Source: Sipunculus nudus
Taxonomy: Eukaryota > Annelida > Sipuncula > Golfingiida > Sipunculidae
Reading direction: 5' to 3'
Length of the DNA stretch: 64,000 nucleotides
Assembly: GCA_026874595.1 (NCBI GenBank)
Contig: CM049317.1
Location: 72,435,618 to 72,499,617, forward strand
Of the stretch, positions 37,111 through 49,049 are shown piece by piece; within the stretch, counting starts at the first letter, position 1, and the number at the start of each line of letters is the position of its first letter. The notes under the pieces are model-generated. The model saw nothing but the letters and a program-made list of their open reading frames with translations, made no database searches and was not told where the DNA came from. A program made the position numbers and the translations under genes.

Positions 37111-40100
37111 CTTTTGTCACCCCAGTACACTCTACATATTTCTGCCACAGCAGATAGTTGAAAATGAGAAAATATTTAATGAAACAAAACATAGGTTTCA
37201 GATTACAAAAAAAATAAAACTTTGATTATCAAAACCAGTCTGTCATCAGTATTTCTCAAAAGCACAAATATCTTGTTAATTGTGCAGTTACAAGAATGCA
37301 AGTGATCAAATTTACAGAGTTTTATACACTAAATTTTCATAGCTGCTCTGGAATCAACACTATGGGTTGAGGAGTATATGTAAAATAGAATGATTCTACA
37401 CATATTCATTTTTCTTCCTATTATCCTTGTGTACTAGTAATTGATCTTCCTTTGTAAAATTCATAATTATGTCTTTGAAACATGCTGGTTGGCAATGAGT
37501 TCACCTTGAAAGTGTATTTTTCTTTGTTTTTTTTATTGTAATTTTCTCCAAGTGTGATTTCTTGTGCAGGCCTTATAGCTTACAGTACACAATAATTATT
37601 CATGATCTCTTTGGTTTGTGCAGATACTTATATAATATTATATAAACTGTAATATTATGTCTTATTTGAGACAGGAGAAATGTACTTGTTTTATATTATT
37701 TTGATTCCAGATTGATGTTTTAGTTATGTTTCATGAGAGAAGCCAGGGAATACAGTTGTAATAACTGATAATGCTTTTTCAATATGGATTTAACCAATCT
37801 AGATGTTGGGCATTATTAACATGTAGATATCAGATGCAGAGGTTTGTTTTATATACACATCAGGTTGTTGTTGTTATTGCAGATATATTCTCCATATTAA
37901 GAGATTCCTCAGAGATAGTTGGTGATGAGATGATTTGGACTGTTACAACCTTATTGTAACTGTTATTTTAATATGTGCAATGTATACTGGTATGCAAACT
38001 CCCCCCCCCCCCCCAAAAAAAAAAGAAAAAAAAAAAGATCTGCAGATTTTGTACACTCCTTACACTGTGATGAAAGTTTGTTCTCATTGGCTGAAACATC
38101 CTTGGCACTGTGCCAACTTCCTTGTGGTGCTACCCAGTAAACTGCTATCGGAAACAATTGGTCGTAATTAAAATGGGGAGTCAAAGAACAGATATTGCAT
38201 AATCACTGCATAAGGTATCTTTGTACTCTGGAATATTATATTTTGGAACAAGAGTGCAAATTGTTATGTCTTCACTATTATAGAAAAAAAATTACCAGTT
38301 GTGACTAAATTTGTTAAATTTTGACTAATTGTACAAAGGGACAACAGAAATTTTGACCCAATTTCATTGACTCTTGTATGAAAGTTACTTTAGAAACAGA
38401 TGAGGATATTGTCAAATGATCACTTAAGAACAGTAATAAGTAACATTTATACTGAGGACTTAGTGCCCATTCCTCCCCCCATTTTGAGTGTGTATGTGTG
38501 TGGCCTAAGCTATATTGAATATAAGCAGGATCAACTAATGACCTTTTAGGACTTGATTTTTCTTTGTTCTTTAGTTTGTGAATGAAGATTCTGTCACATA
38601 TATATTCATGTGTGTGTGTTTACAAGGACAAAGGTACAGACACTAATTAAAATCATACCTCTACCTAACAAGTATTACGTCTTTATGTGCTGTATAATTT
38701 GGGGCAAAGGGATATGGGGAGAACAATAGATCTTGGTACGTGGTCTTTTAAAGAATATTTGAATCTAATTAGAATAAAATCTGAGACAATTATTATTGGT
38801 ATACATATATATCATTCTCTTGTTTCAGAGATCAGGGCTTTGTAAATGAGATTTTTTTCGGAGTTTCTGCTAAAAATGAAAATGTTATGAAGCCAAATAT
38901 TTGTGATAAGAAATAAAATCTAGTAAATGATACTGCATCTCCTCTAATACAAGATTAAAGAGACCCTGTATTTCGTGTGTTGTATAGTTGTCATGGCAAC
39001 ATGTAATGCACAAACTGCTCAATATACCAAAGATGTTCTATTAGTTCTGTATTTACACGCAGTGATACACCCCAGCAAGGTGTTTTTCAGTATGAGTTTT
39101 AAGTATAATATGACAGAAGTTCAATTTTACTTACATGTGTGACCAATTTACACTCAAATTAGAAATACATGTACATGTATGTACTGTATACCTCATATAT
39201 ACTCGGGTTAGACACTCAGATTGACTTAACTGATTGTGAATGTTTATATGAAGTGGAACCTGTCTGAAAGACCACCTGTCTAATAAGACCACATGTGTAC
39301 AAAGACCGCCCATGAGCGAACCGAAAGCATTCACCCCACTCCCGTTGGTCTGATTACACCGGTTCTGGCACAGGGCCAAGAATCAGACCAACCAGACAAG
39401 GGTGTGGCGGGAAGGTGGATGCACAATGCGATACCACGATCTCATTGGCCTGATTAAAATGCATTGCTCTGTACGAGCCAACGCTTAAACCGGTGGAAAT
39501 TTAGGACAAGTGCCGAGAGGAGTGTACCAGAACATGTACATATTAAGTGGTCCCTGTCTTGTAATTTGTGTAATTTCAAGGAAAAACCGAAACAACTTTT
39601 AAATACACTCTTGAGACAGCACTGGATTTAACTGCACAAATATGTATCAGTTTACTTTCGTTAGCTATAATATATATGTACAAATAAATAAATGATTGCA
39701 CCGGTGTTCAAGTTTGTATAGATTTGTATAAAGATTAAATTTGAAGGAAGTTTTGTTTGAGCATAATAACCATGCATTTGTTTGTATTGTACTCATTCTC
39801 GATCCGTTCCGGATCGGTGTAGTTTGTTCTGGATCATGCTTCTTTTTGTTCTGGATTTGTGTGGATGCTGTGTATTCTATTTTTTGTTTGTTTCATATGC
39901 TTTGATGTTTATATCAGTATGTTTTAGGGTACCAGGGTTAGGGTATATCACGAGAAAAAGAAAAGTCTATTGCCACTTCCTTGTAACGAATCATTTAACA
40001 ATTAATGTTCACCAATTTGCAAATATAAATGAGCTTCAATGACAACGAAATTTGAATAATATTATAAGGGGGAGACCTTTTCTTTGGGTTTGTGTGTCTT

Positions 40101-41563
40101 TTTTCCACTTTAGAAATATCATTTTCATATTTTATTGTTGTCTTCGTTAAATGTATTTAGTGCACAGATGACGATCCACATAGGAGTGTTCCCAGTTGGC
40201 GGATGATATATTAGTATATACCCAGCTAGGCGTCTGTGTGTTTTACACTACCCTGGCTGTAATTTAACTCAAATTTCCTTGGCCTGTTTAAATCAATCCA
40301 GTTCGGTATTAGTGATTGTTTTGAAAATGATCTCATTTAATTAAATCTTAATGCATTTACTTCACGTCAAACAGTTTTATTGTAGAACATTGCAATAGCT
40401 TGTATATTTTAGCCAAGTTATAATTTATACGTTACAGTGGATAATGTCAGAGTGAATCAGAACTGTCTGAAGGTTTGGAACCAAAGACCACAATTAATCT
40501 TATGTTTTTTAATGATGAATGAGTGACAGTTAGCGACGGGGCTTCATGGTGTGTACAGGTCAGGGGCTGTATAATAAAATATATACTCTGTATTTTGTCT
40601 TTCTCAGTATGTTTTTCTTGTTGGTCTAATTAGAAGTTTGATGGGAAATTAGTGGAGTGCAGTCATACTGCCGTACAAAAACTTCCGAACATTTGGTGTG
40701 ACGATTTAATAAAACCGGTTTCACATAGACTCGCACATTAACCGCTCTTTCATAGATCAAGTGGTTCTCATAGATGGAGCTGCGATAGCCCCATGACGAA
40801 AAAAAGGAAAATCGCTCAAGATTTTTTGGAAAATTTTCGGCCCCCTTAGGACACAGTTGGCATCTTTTCCGACTGTTCTGGAAAAAAACGAGCATCCGAG
40901 GTGTGATTATAGATGAGTTGCGTGACATGCGTTGAGTGGTATCACCGTCAGTTATAGTACAGATACTTCCCGCTGGTGGACATGGGGGGGGGGGGGGGGG
41001 GGGGGTCGTACAAGACAAAGAAAAAGAAAGAAAAAATGCAAGACAAAGCAAAACGTCAACAAAAAGACGTTTTTTAGAAATTAGTACTTTCGGTTTTATC
41101 TGAGTAAATTGTCGGGCAAAAGAACCCTTCTTGCCCCACCCCCTTTATACGTCCATGATACTTCCTGTTCTAGTACAGAGAAAACAGAGAAAGCAAATTT
41201 TAAGTCTCTTTCTCAATGTATCCTCATGTTATGGTTATCTTCATCTATAAAAAAAACTTGCAATGCAACTTTAATTAAAAAAGGCTATTGGTGAGGGTCA
41301 AACGCCTCAATGTCGGTGCCCTAGCCTATAAAGTTTTGTAGCTTCACCATAAAGAGATGGGACCAGTGGTTTTGTTTATAAATATTGTTCAGGTAAAATT
41401 GAACTCCTATAATACCTGATATAGTTCTGAAGTGAACAACTGAAATACATTTTTTTGTGTGGATATTACCTGTACAATTTATTATTGACGCTCAGTAACC
41501 TTATATTCACGTAGAGGGCCTACTAATCAGGCGACATTTCCCTGATAAAAAGACAAGCATTTT
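37111..41563. other. Intergenic; no gene seen
   Basis: Contains a C-run/A-run at about 38001-38036, a fragment of the MITE family of 19773 near 39246-39310, and a dispersed repeat plus G-run at 40640-41005. Reading frames are short and lack domains. Confidence 0.5.
40855..41005 (+). repeat. Dispersed repeat shared with 63355-63455, plus G-run
   Basis: The segment with 'ccgaggtgtg' and 'gttgagtggtatcaccgtcag' is homologous to 63355-63455 ('ccgaggtgtg', 'gttgaatggcaccacattca') in the same orientation. A 22-nt G-run occupies 40984-41005. Confidence 0.5.
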
Positions 41564-42105
41564 GTGTTTCGTAATGAAAAAAAGGCTTAAAGAGAAAAGT
41601 GGAGAGATCCGTCAAATTTGGAGCAGGTAGATTTTGTACCTGGTCGCATGGATTTCCGTTCTATTTCTTTTCATAACCCATATGGAGGATTTTATATCAA
41701 TGGTTCCGATAAATCTTTTGCTTTTTGATTAATACAGAAAATACTAGAGTAATCATGTAATATATTTATTATCATCAGATTTGCAAACATTAATTTCAAC
41801 ATTGTAGCTTCTACTATTATTTGAGGATGTAAATGTGTTTCGTAATGAAAAAAAGGCTTAAAGAGAAAAGTGGAGAGATCCGTCAGATTTGGAGCAGGTA
41901 GATTTTGTACCTGGTCGCATGGATTTCCGTTCTTCTTTCTTTTCATAACCCATATGGAGGACTTTATATCAATAGTTCCGATAAATCTTTTGCTTTTTGA
42001 TTTATACAGAAAATACTAGAGTAGTCCTGATATATATTTATTATATTCAGATTTACAAAAAATAATTTCAACATTGTAGCTTCTACTATAATTAAAAGTT
42101 TAGGC
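41564..42105 (+). repeat. 271-bp tandem duplication
   Basis: The unit beginning gtgtttcgtaatgaaaaaaa at 41564 recurs at 41835 with only scattered differences. It ends upstream of the lectin gene and contains no recognisable exon. Confidence 0.9.
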
Positions 42106-42522
42106 ATAGTCCATAAAAGCGTTATTCCTTTTTAAACACTGAGGATACACGTCTTCTTTCACTCAACCTTTTCGCAGGTAGATTCTAGTCTGGGCGCTGT
42201 TCTGGGAGTACGTCATTGTCGCCCAGCGCCCTCAGCGAAACCTAGGAAGATTATTTCTTCATTTTCTCGAAACCGCTCTTGATAGCTGCCATTTTGCGTT
42301 CTCGCTAAAATCTGGATGTCGTATGTTACATGTCGAAATTATGGGTGTTCCGCTACTTAAAATTACGATGTTGTTTTCTTCTTTTTTAGCATGCTGCTCT
42401 ACTGCATGCTACTTCTCCAGCGTTTTCATCAGGAGATGTGTTTTAATTTGAAATATTACAATAATTCCGCAGCCCTCCCCAACATCATATGCAGTGGATT
42501 AATGTGTAACCAGTTGATTGAT

Positions 42523-42630
42523 TATAAATGACCTTTGATAAAGTTAAGCCTACACCGTGAGACTGCACGGGACCCACACACAAGGGATTCTTGATCGATT
42601 ACGTGTACACGTCGAAGCCCTGATCACGTG
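42523..42630 (+). promoter_or_regulatory. Candidate promoter elements of the lectin gene
   Basis: A TATAAA at 42523-42528 lies about 125 nt upstream of the ATG, and a CACGTG E-box occupies 42625-42630. These are motif matches only; no transcription start can be read. Confidence 0.3.
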
Positions 42631-42650
42631 ACCTGCAACTCGCCGGACAC

Positions 42651-42705
42651 ATGGACTGGGAATTCAGGTCAGCAATATTAACAGTTCTGGCACTTTTCTG
42701 GACAG
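42651..42705 (+). CDS. Lectin gene exon 1 (signal peptide)
   Basis: ATG in good context (cacATGG). Encodes the N-terminal 18 residues with the hydrophobic core. Donor gtgagg, phase 1. Confidence 0.85.
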
Positions 42706-45700
42706 GTGAGGGCCAGGATTTAATTTATTTACATTTTGTTTTAACATTAGGAAACTAATATGTCATAGGTTTAATGTAGTAACAATAATAATATACATGA
42801 AATTAGGTCCACAAATATACAAATGGAAAATATAGCAAAAACACAATTCACAAACCTTAATCATAGTAAATTTGTTATCAAACCTTTATCAAGGAAAAAG
42901 TGTGTGTAAAACAAATGGGCATGTAAGGACCTGCAACTGAATGGGTGTTAATATATAGCAAAGTAACGACATTAATGACAAAGTTAAGCTTATATAAGTT
43001 ATTAATAATGTAAAAAAGAAGTCACATTTCAGTTCTGTATTGAACTATCTTGGGGAGATACATCTCTAAACCATTCGAGACTTGTCCAGCTCAGCGACTA
43101 GGGGCCTTCATACCTCAGTTCGTTTATTATGATATCGTCAAACCTGTATATACACAGCACATTAATTCCTTTCAAGTGATCGTGGTGACTTTTGAACCTT
43201 AACGTGAGTGACTAGCGTCGGTGATACCTACAACCACAACGAGCCCGGTGTTGATAGTCAGGATCTGTTATCTGTCTTGGTATATTGAAGTACACAGTGC
43301 CCTCATCGGAAGGACAATAAACATAGCACGTGTACATGTACATGTATTTGTACATGGGGCTAGGCAGACCGAGGTACAGATAACTCTGTAAGAGGAGCAT
43401 TTTGACCAATTGTAACATCTGCACTTTGGTGGTCCTTATAAACTGTGATTAAAAACGTTAGGGCCACAGATTAAGATATATATATATTAGTAAATAAGAA
43501 ATTGTAACACTATGCAGACATACAAATCATCAAATAATATCTCGCACACGATGTTTCTTATTTGTTTTCTTTTTATTTAATGTCAAAGGGTAATTTTTTC
43601 TTAATAAAAACTTTTAACAAATTCCCCTGCAGTTCCGCAGCTAAGTGCTGGGGCCGTGAAGCACAGTTTTGATGACGCCAGCAGTTACTGTCACAATCAC
43701 TTTGGATCGTCGCTGGGACTTCCAAGAGAGAACACGTACAGTGAGCACACCGGGGACTCAATATGGCTGCCAATAAAAAGGTTCAAGTTGGGAGAATACC
43801 GCTGGCTGGACGACACAACTGTCTCAGGTAATTACCTCCACCAAATGAAATTAATATTCTCAATTGTGTGTGTTATAGATTTTCACTGTTTGACGGGGTA
43901 AAGATAACAGAAACGTCATAAGCAAATGTCAGATAGATGTTGTCAAACGATTAGCATTTTTTCCCCAGCAAAAGCATATCTAGAGTTGATCACATCTTGA
44001 AGTAGATCTTGATACAAATTTTTTTACTACACTCGTCTCTCAGGTTTTTCATAAGAGGCTGCCAAAAGTGCTGACATCTGGAATAGGAATTTTGTACTAT
44101 TATATCAAGAACTGAATTCATACTTTTTGAAAATAGGAGATTCTGCATGATTTTGACTTACTCCTATAATAATTGTTTCTTCGTTATCATACTGCTGTCG
44201 AATTTCAGATCATATCCTCAAATCATATTTTGTAAACAATTTTGGACAGTTGCCTTTTTTTGCAGTATTTACTATTTTGATACAACGAACTGCGGTTAAC
44301 ATAAAAATGCTCTGCGTGTATAACATTAGACTGTCGTATTGTATAAAATGGTTAGGTTAATTTTACCTTACAGGTAACGTGTATGAAGCTGACGTGGACA
44401 GTGACTGCGGAGCTGTTGACGTCAGACACGGGAAGCTGGTGGCTGCTCCCTGCTCATCTAATCACTTCTTTATCTGTCAGCATCCAGGTAATGATAACAC
44501 AATATATCAATTTAACTCAAAACTGGCAAAGATCCCATCTTATTAGGAGAATACCTGTTGCTTTGATTTGCACATGCATCTCATCATTTTGTTACTGACG
44601 GACGAGACTAGAAAAAAACTTGGAAGTTTATGCTTCAATTCCATTTTATATTTCAGTTTAAGGATTATATGAATGGATTACATAAGAATCTTAATCACAC
44701 CTAGACAACATTTTGTAAAACAGTAAAGGACTGATGAGACGAATAAAATTGTAAATTGTAAATTTTCTATTAAAAGTAAGACTTTGAGTAAGATACCATT
44801 CGCAGTTGCGCTAAACCTTCGTCTTAAATTTACAATAATCTTTCTTTTCAAATTACGACTTTTATCCCTGTATACCACTAAATTGCCCATTTTATGATGC
44901 CAACAAAGATTTCCCAGGAAGGAAACGAATTAAACCAAAATTACGCACATGTTATGTCTTATGTCTACTGTGTTTATGAACATACTAACATTCCACACGA
45001 GTTTTAACACGTGTACGATTTATCTTAATTACTAGCAATACATATTAAATATATATGTTCTCTTGTTCAATGAAAGGAAAAGGATCCAGTCACGTGAACC
45101 CTCATCTCGTGAAGATCGTGGACGGCCACAGATATTCATTTCATGGAGGGGTCACCACCTGGTTCGCGGCAAAGGTCAAGTGTGAAGCTAAAGCAGCTAA
45201 GCTGGCCGTGTTTCATGATAAAAACACGATGCGAGAGGTCGCCAGCTGGCTACATCATGAATCTGGCTTCGAAACGGTCCGCGGAAAGAAAATCTTCTTT
45301 GTTGGCTTCCGGTCCACAGAATGGGCAGTTCCTGATGACATCCCTATCAGTAAGTGCGATGCATTATAGGTCACAAAGTCTTATTTATTTATATTTATGA
45401 TTAGATCACTGAGTCGTCAGGACGACAGTGGAGGAGTGAATGCGTTTGATTGCTCTTGTTGTTGGCTCTAGCCATTAGGCCTATGTCAGGAGGCATTAAC
45501 AATTTTTTTATATGTGATTTTCAATATAACATCCAAGAGTGATCGTATTGTCAATATTGAAAATGCGGTCAGTCAGAGATATGGTGTCGAAATGCTTTTT
45601 CAGGACTGAACGGACTTCATTTTGTCTACACCGCCTTTGGGCCAAAACTTTGTAAAAAGGAGACGCACAAGCCGCCGCTTCTTGCTCTTGTCACTAGTGG

Positions 45701-48337
45701 TAGTATTTGGTTTAAATATTATAATCGAAAATCATAATTGAAAAATAAAAACGACCCATGATTGATTATTAATCGATTATTTTATGTACCTTCGATGTTA
45801 CCTTTAAATATGCTGTATACTAGTACCTAAAATATTGACCCCAGTGAATAGTCTGACATGTACATCAGTATTCATAATGAAACCATCAAACTATCTGCAT
45901 CCAAGCTCGACTTGCCGTCGGACGGTTGTTCCGTTTATAGTTTATTTTGTGTTAGTATATCTCTGACAGGATAAGATTCTATACATGCGCATACATAATC
46001 GTTTTTAATCGATTATGGAAAACTGCAATCGAATAATCGATTTTGAATATAAACCACCAAACATCGATTTAATCGATTAATCGGCACATCACTACTTATC
46101 ACCTTGCTTCTGTTACAAATTCGCAGTGGGGAAATTTTCATTAGCATTTACTCATTAATTTGTTCAAAATAGCCCAAAACCTCAGGCTTTTAAAAGATGT
46201 TTTAAATTGACAATACAGCCCCAGTCCTACAGAGGGAATGAATATGGGCGCAGTTTGATGGGTGAGGGCACAGGCACCTGGCGTGTAAATTCAGAATAAA
46301 TCAGCAGTTTTTCATTACCTTAACGATATATACATCTTCCGAGTAATCTATATATCGTTTATGTGTTGAAAACGACTGATTTATTCTGAATTTACACGTC
46401 ATATACCTGTAGGGGAGGGGGTGGGGGGTAACCTAGATTGGGCTCGCTGGTAAGACATTATTCGTATGTATTGTACAGTTTCTAAATAAAAAAATCAATG
46501 TTTATTTGAATATTCTACTGGATTTTGGTTTACAAGGAAATGGGGCGCACCTAGACCATACATATGTGTATCCTTTCTATCTCTCTGCTCCCTTTGTAAA
46601 TCCGCCCCTGTTAATGTCACATTGTTAGTATAATAAAAGATGACTGGCAAAGCCACGGCAGATCGTGAAATTTTACTTTCTATTATTAGTGTTAAATATT
46701 CCAATTTCACTCCATTAAATCAAAATACAAACCGACAAGAGGACTTTGAGTGTGACACTCAAATGATGGGCATATGAAGAACATGTTTTGCTGCTGAAAA
46801 TGTATGTATTACATTCCTTTGTTTTCAGAAGTAGACCGCTGGCACTGGGGATCTGGTCAGCCCGCGCCACATCATGACTGCGCAGTGGCGACACGTAGCG
46901 GCAGCACCAGTGTCTGGAGTACGGAAGACTGTGACGCAAAACACGGCTTTGTCTGCTTAAGTAAGTCATAGGGGCGGGGGGGGGGGGAGGGGGGGGGGGG
47001 GGGGGGTAGTAGGCTATTTAAGACCTGTATAGGAAAAATACTCACTGTACACCAGAGAATACTAGTAAGTACATATTATGTTTTCATACCATTTATTTTG
47101 TTGCGGGGGGGGGGGGCGCTTTGTAAGTTGCACTTCATTTATATGCCAGGACATTAAAACCAAAGTGGTTAAATCCCAATCACAAACAGGAAGTATTAGC
47201 ATTCTGGCATATCTGCTGAATTCAGCATCTCATAAAACAGGAGTCTTGTAAACATTTGTGTTTATTTTTGTGTTTTCTACACTGTGTCTGCACCATATAA
47301 CCTACGATATATAATAATGTAAATATTTAGAGGACATCTACTCTTTGAGTCATTCCTCTTCTTCACAGGTACAGTTTAATTTATATGTAAATGAACTACT
47401 TAATGTATAATATATAAACTCTTGTGGTGATGAAACGATTGGAATTGAAAAAAAAATGAAATTTAGTAAATAAATGTGAATCAAATGAAAGGACTATTGA
47501 CATCATTTCTACACGGATGTTCTAAAATCATCTTAAGTAAAATGTACATATATTCATATTTACATTGTTCAATATTTTTATGCTTCACAAGTTTTTCTTG
47601 TTACGTTAACATTTTCGCATTACATAATATACACACAGGCGCTTGAATCCCTATTTATAATGACGTCTTCATATCTCCAATATTTTTATAAATACTACGA
47701 CGGAATCACGTCAAACGACCCAATAATAAAACGGTTATACCGAGTTATCACTTGTTATATGACAAAATACAAGTGATAGCACGGTATGACCGTTTTATTA
47801 TTGGGTCGTTTGACCTGATTCCGTCGTATTATTTCTAAGAACATTTGAGATATGAAGACTTTATTATGAACTATAGGGTTTTCAAGGGACTGTGATATAC
47901 ATGACACATAATTGTCATATTCGCTCAAATAAAATTTAAAAAAATTCTTTCAAGACAAGACATAGATGTGCTTTGCAAAACAAATAGTGTCAAGGTAAAT
48001 TAACGGTAACCGGTACCTTGGTCGATAATCAGCGTCCCCTGGCGGTTGTTTTTACGGTTGAAGTAGGGAGATGTCATTACAAAATATTATGCGAATGATT
48101 GTCACTGTACCATGGTTCAGTATTCAGTTGGAAAAAAATTCGATTTATCTTTCCCTGACAAAATTAAATTAGTGCTTACATTTTATAATTAATTAGCCTT
48201 AATCAAATTGTTTGTTTACTCCAAGTAGCTTGTAAAACTTTGCTTAGATGAAATAGAAAAATTGCATGTTGACCTTATACACTCTACGTTTTGTCTATGC
48301 AGAAGGAATACCGATTGTCAGAAAGGACGAGTTGTGA
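42651..48337 (+). CDS. Secretory-pathway protein with two C-type lectin-like domains and C-terminal KDEL
   Basis: Six exons in consistent phase 1 encode 267 aa. Residues 1-24 are a signal peptide (hydrophobic AILTVLALFW core). CTLD 1 has cysteines at 38, 95, 110 and 118 and ends FFICQ; CTLD 2 has C157, C230, C247 and C255, with WHWGSGQP before C230 and GFVC at the end. Neither domain shows a canonical EPN or QPD calcium/sugar motif (the nearest is QPA), so sugar binding may be altered or absent. The last exon adds a short tail that ends exactly in KDEL, the classical ER-retrieval signal. A lumenal or stress-released lectin-like factor is therefore possible. The next gene downstream is a convergent CTLD receptor. 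Confidence 0.88.
43633..43827 (+). CDS. Lectin gene exon 2 (CTLD 1, N-terminal half)
   Basis: Acceptor cccctgcag, donor gtaatt, phase 1. Encodes the signal cleavage region (QLSA) and the first half of CTLD 1 with C38 and the SIWLPI strand. Confidence 0.88.
44374..44487 (+). CDS. Lectin gene exon 3 (CTLD 1, C-terminal half)
   Basis: Acceptor ttttaccttacag, donor gtaatg, phase 1. Encodes SDCGAV, APC and FFICQ, the closing cysteines of CTLD 1. Confidence 0.9.
45077..45349 (+). CDS. Lectin gene exon 4 (CTLD 2, N-terminal part)
   Basis: Acceptor ttgttcaatgaaag, less pyrimidine-rich than the others but the only one that keeps phase; donor gtaagt, phase 1. Encodes WFAAKVKCEAKAAKLAVF and the FFVGF strand. 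Confidence 0.85.
46270..46410. mobile_element. Foldback MITE in lectin intron 4
   Basis: Arms containing gtgtaaattcagaataaatc (left) and the exact reverse complement (right, about 46372-46397) surround a ~70-bp loop that also pairs in part (cgatatata / tatatatcg). The outer ends are acaggcacctg and cctgt. Confidence 0.7.
46829..46960 (+). CDS. Lectin gene exon 5 (CTLD 2, C-terminal part)
   Basis: Acceptor tttgttttcag, donor gtaagt, phase 1. Encodes WHWGSGQP, the DC pair, WSTEDC and GFVCL. A nearly pure G-run starts 11 nt after the exon. Confidence 0.9.
46971..47006 (+). repeat. G-run at the start of lectin intron 5
   Basis: 36 nt of G interrupted by one C, one A and little else. It begins 11 nt after the exon 5 donor. 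A second G-run lies at 47105-47116. Confidence 0.95.
47634..47894. mobile_element. CACAGGCGCTTGAA foldback MITE, copy 1
   Basis: 261 bp, almost wholly self-complementary. It runs from CACAGGCGCTTGAATCCC to TCAAGGGACTGTG and is flanked by the perfect 7-bp direct repeat atataca (47627-47633 and 47895-47901). It lies in intron 5 of the lectin gene. Confidence 0.85.
48303..48337 (+). CDS. Lectin gene exon 6 (KDEL tail)
   Basis: Acceptor gtctatgcag. Completes the phase-1 codon and reads KGIPIVRKDEL then TGA. The frame is fixed by the strong exon 5 donor. Confidence 0.82.
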
Positions 48338-48474
48338 CGTAACAGCGGAGCTTCCTCTCGATAGCAGCACCTCACAGAAAAGGGACAGTCAAGTTCACTA
48401 TTCACTGCCGCGTCCTCTAGTGTGAAGGCAATGAACTATTCTACACTTTGACGTGTGGTGGCGCCACGTCCAAC

Positions 48475-48690
48475 CACAGGCGCTTGAAACCCTATAGTTT
48501 ATAATAGTCTTCATATCTCCAATGTTCTTAGAAATACTACGGCGGAATCAGGTCATACCGTGCTATCACTTTTATGACAAGTGTTAGCTCGGTATAACCG
48601 TTTAAATATTGGGTCGTTTGTCTTGATTTCGTCGTAGTATTTATAAGAATATTTAAGACTTTATTATAAATAGGGATTCAAGCGCCTGTG
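48475..48690. mobile_element. CACAGGCGCTTGAA foldback MITE, copy 2
   Basis: 216 bp of the same family as 47634-47894. It is flanked by the perfect 7-bp direct repeat gtccaac (48468-48474 and 48691-48697). It is inserted in the 3' UTR of the lectin gene, between the stop at 48337 and the poly(A) signal at 48796. Confidence 0.87.
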
Positions 48691-48795
48691 GTCCAACAGA
48701 CAACACCGAGTAATAACCAGTGTGGTTGTTTTTTTTGCGGTGATAATATATATATTGAAAATGATTTAAATATCTAATCCATTTCATGTAACTTT

Positions 48796-48801
48796 AATAA
48801 A
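48796..48801 (+). promoter_or_regulatory. Poly(A) signal of the lectin gene
   Basis: AATAAA about 460 nt after the stop codon (about 240 nt if the MITE is subtracted). A second aataaa follows near 48819. Confidence 0.55.
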
Positions 48802-49049
48802 AAGTATGTAAAAAGGGAAATAAATGTTTTTACTCTGCCAACTTATATGTATGTGTTCTCCTTCATTCCATTCCAATATACTATAAGCCCCCAAATCTCG
48901 GGCATTTTGGCACTCCTGTCCGTCATTGGGACATCCCTCTCACCACCCTTCATTTCAGCGTAATCTCTTCGGCATTTGAGCACCTCCTTCCAATTTTGGC
49001 AAACCCTCTTCCATTTTATGCATACACACACCCCTACTCCCTACTTGCT

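Noticed and set aside
40626-41051. 141-codon - strand frame with a Pro-rich stretch
   Set aside because: The Pro run is the G-homopolymer at 40984-41005, and the rest overlaps a dispersed repeat shared with 63355-63455.
46829-46975. Lectin gene ending by read-through of exon 5 (CLSKS then stop)
   Set aside because: This needs retention of an intron with an excellent donor. The spliced form continues in frame to the KDEL exon.
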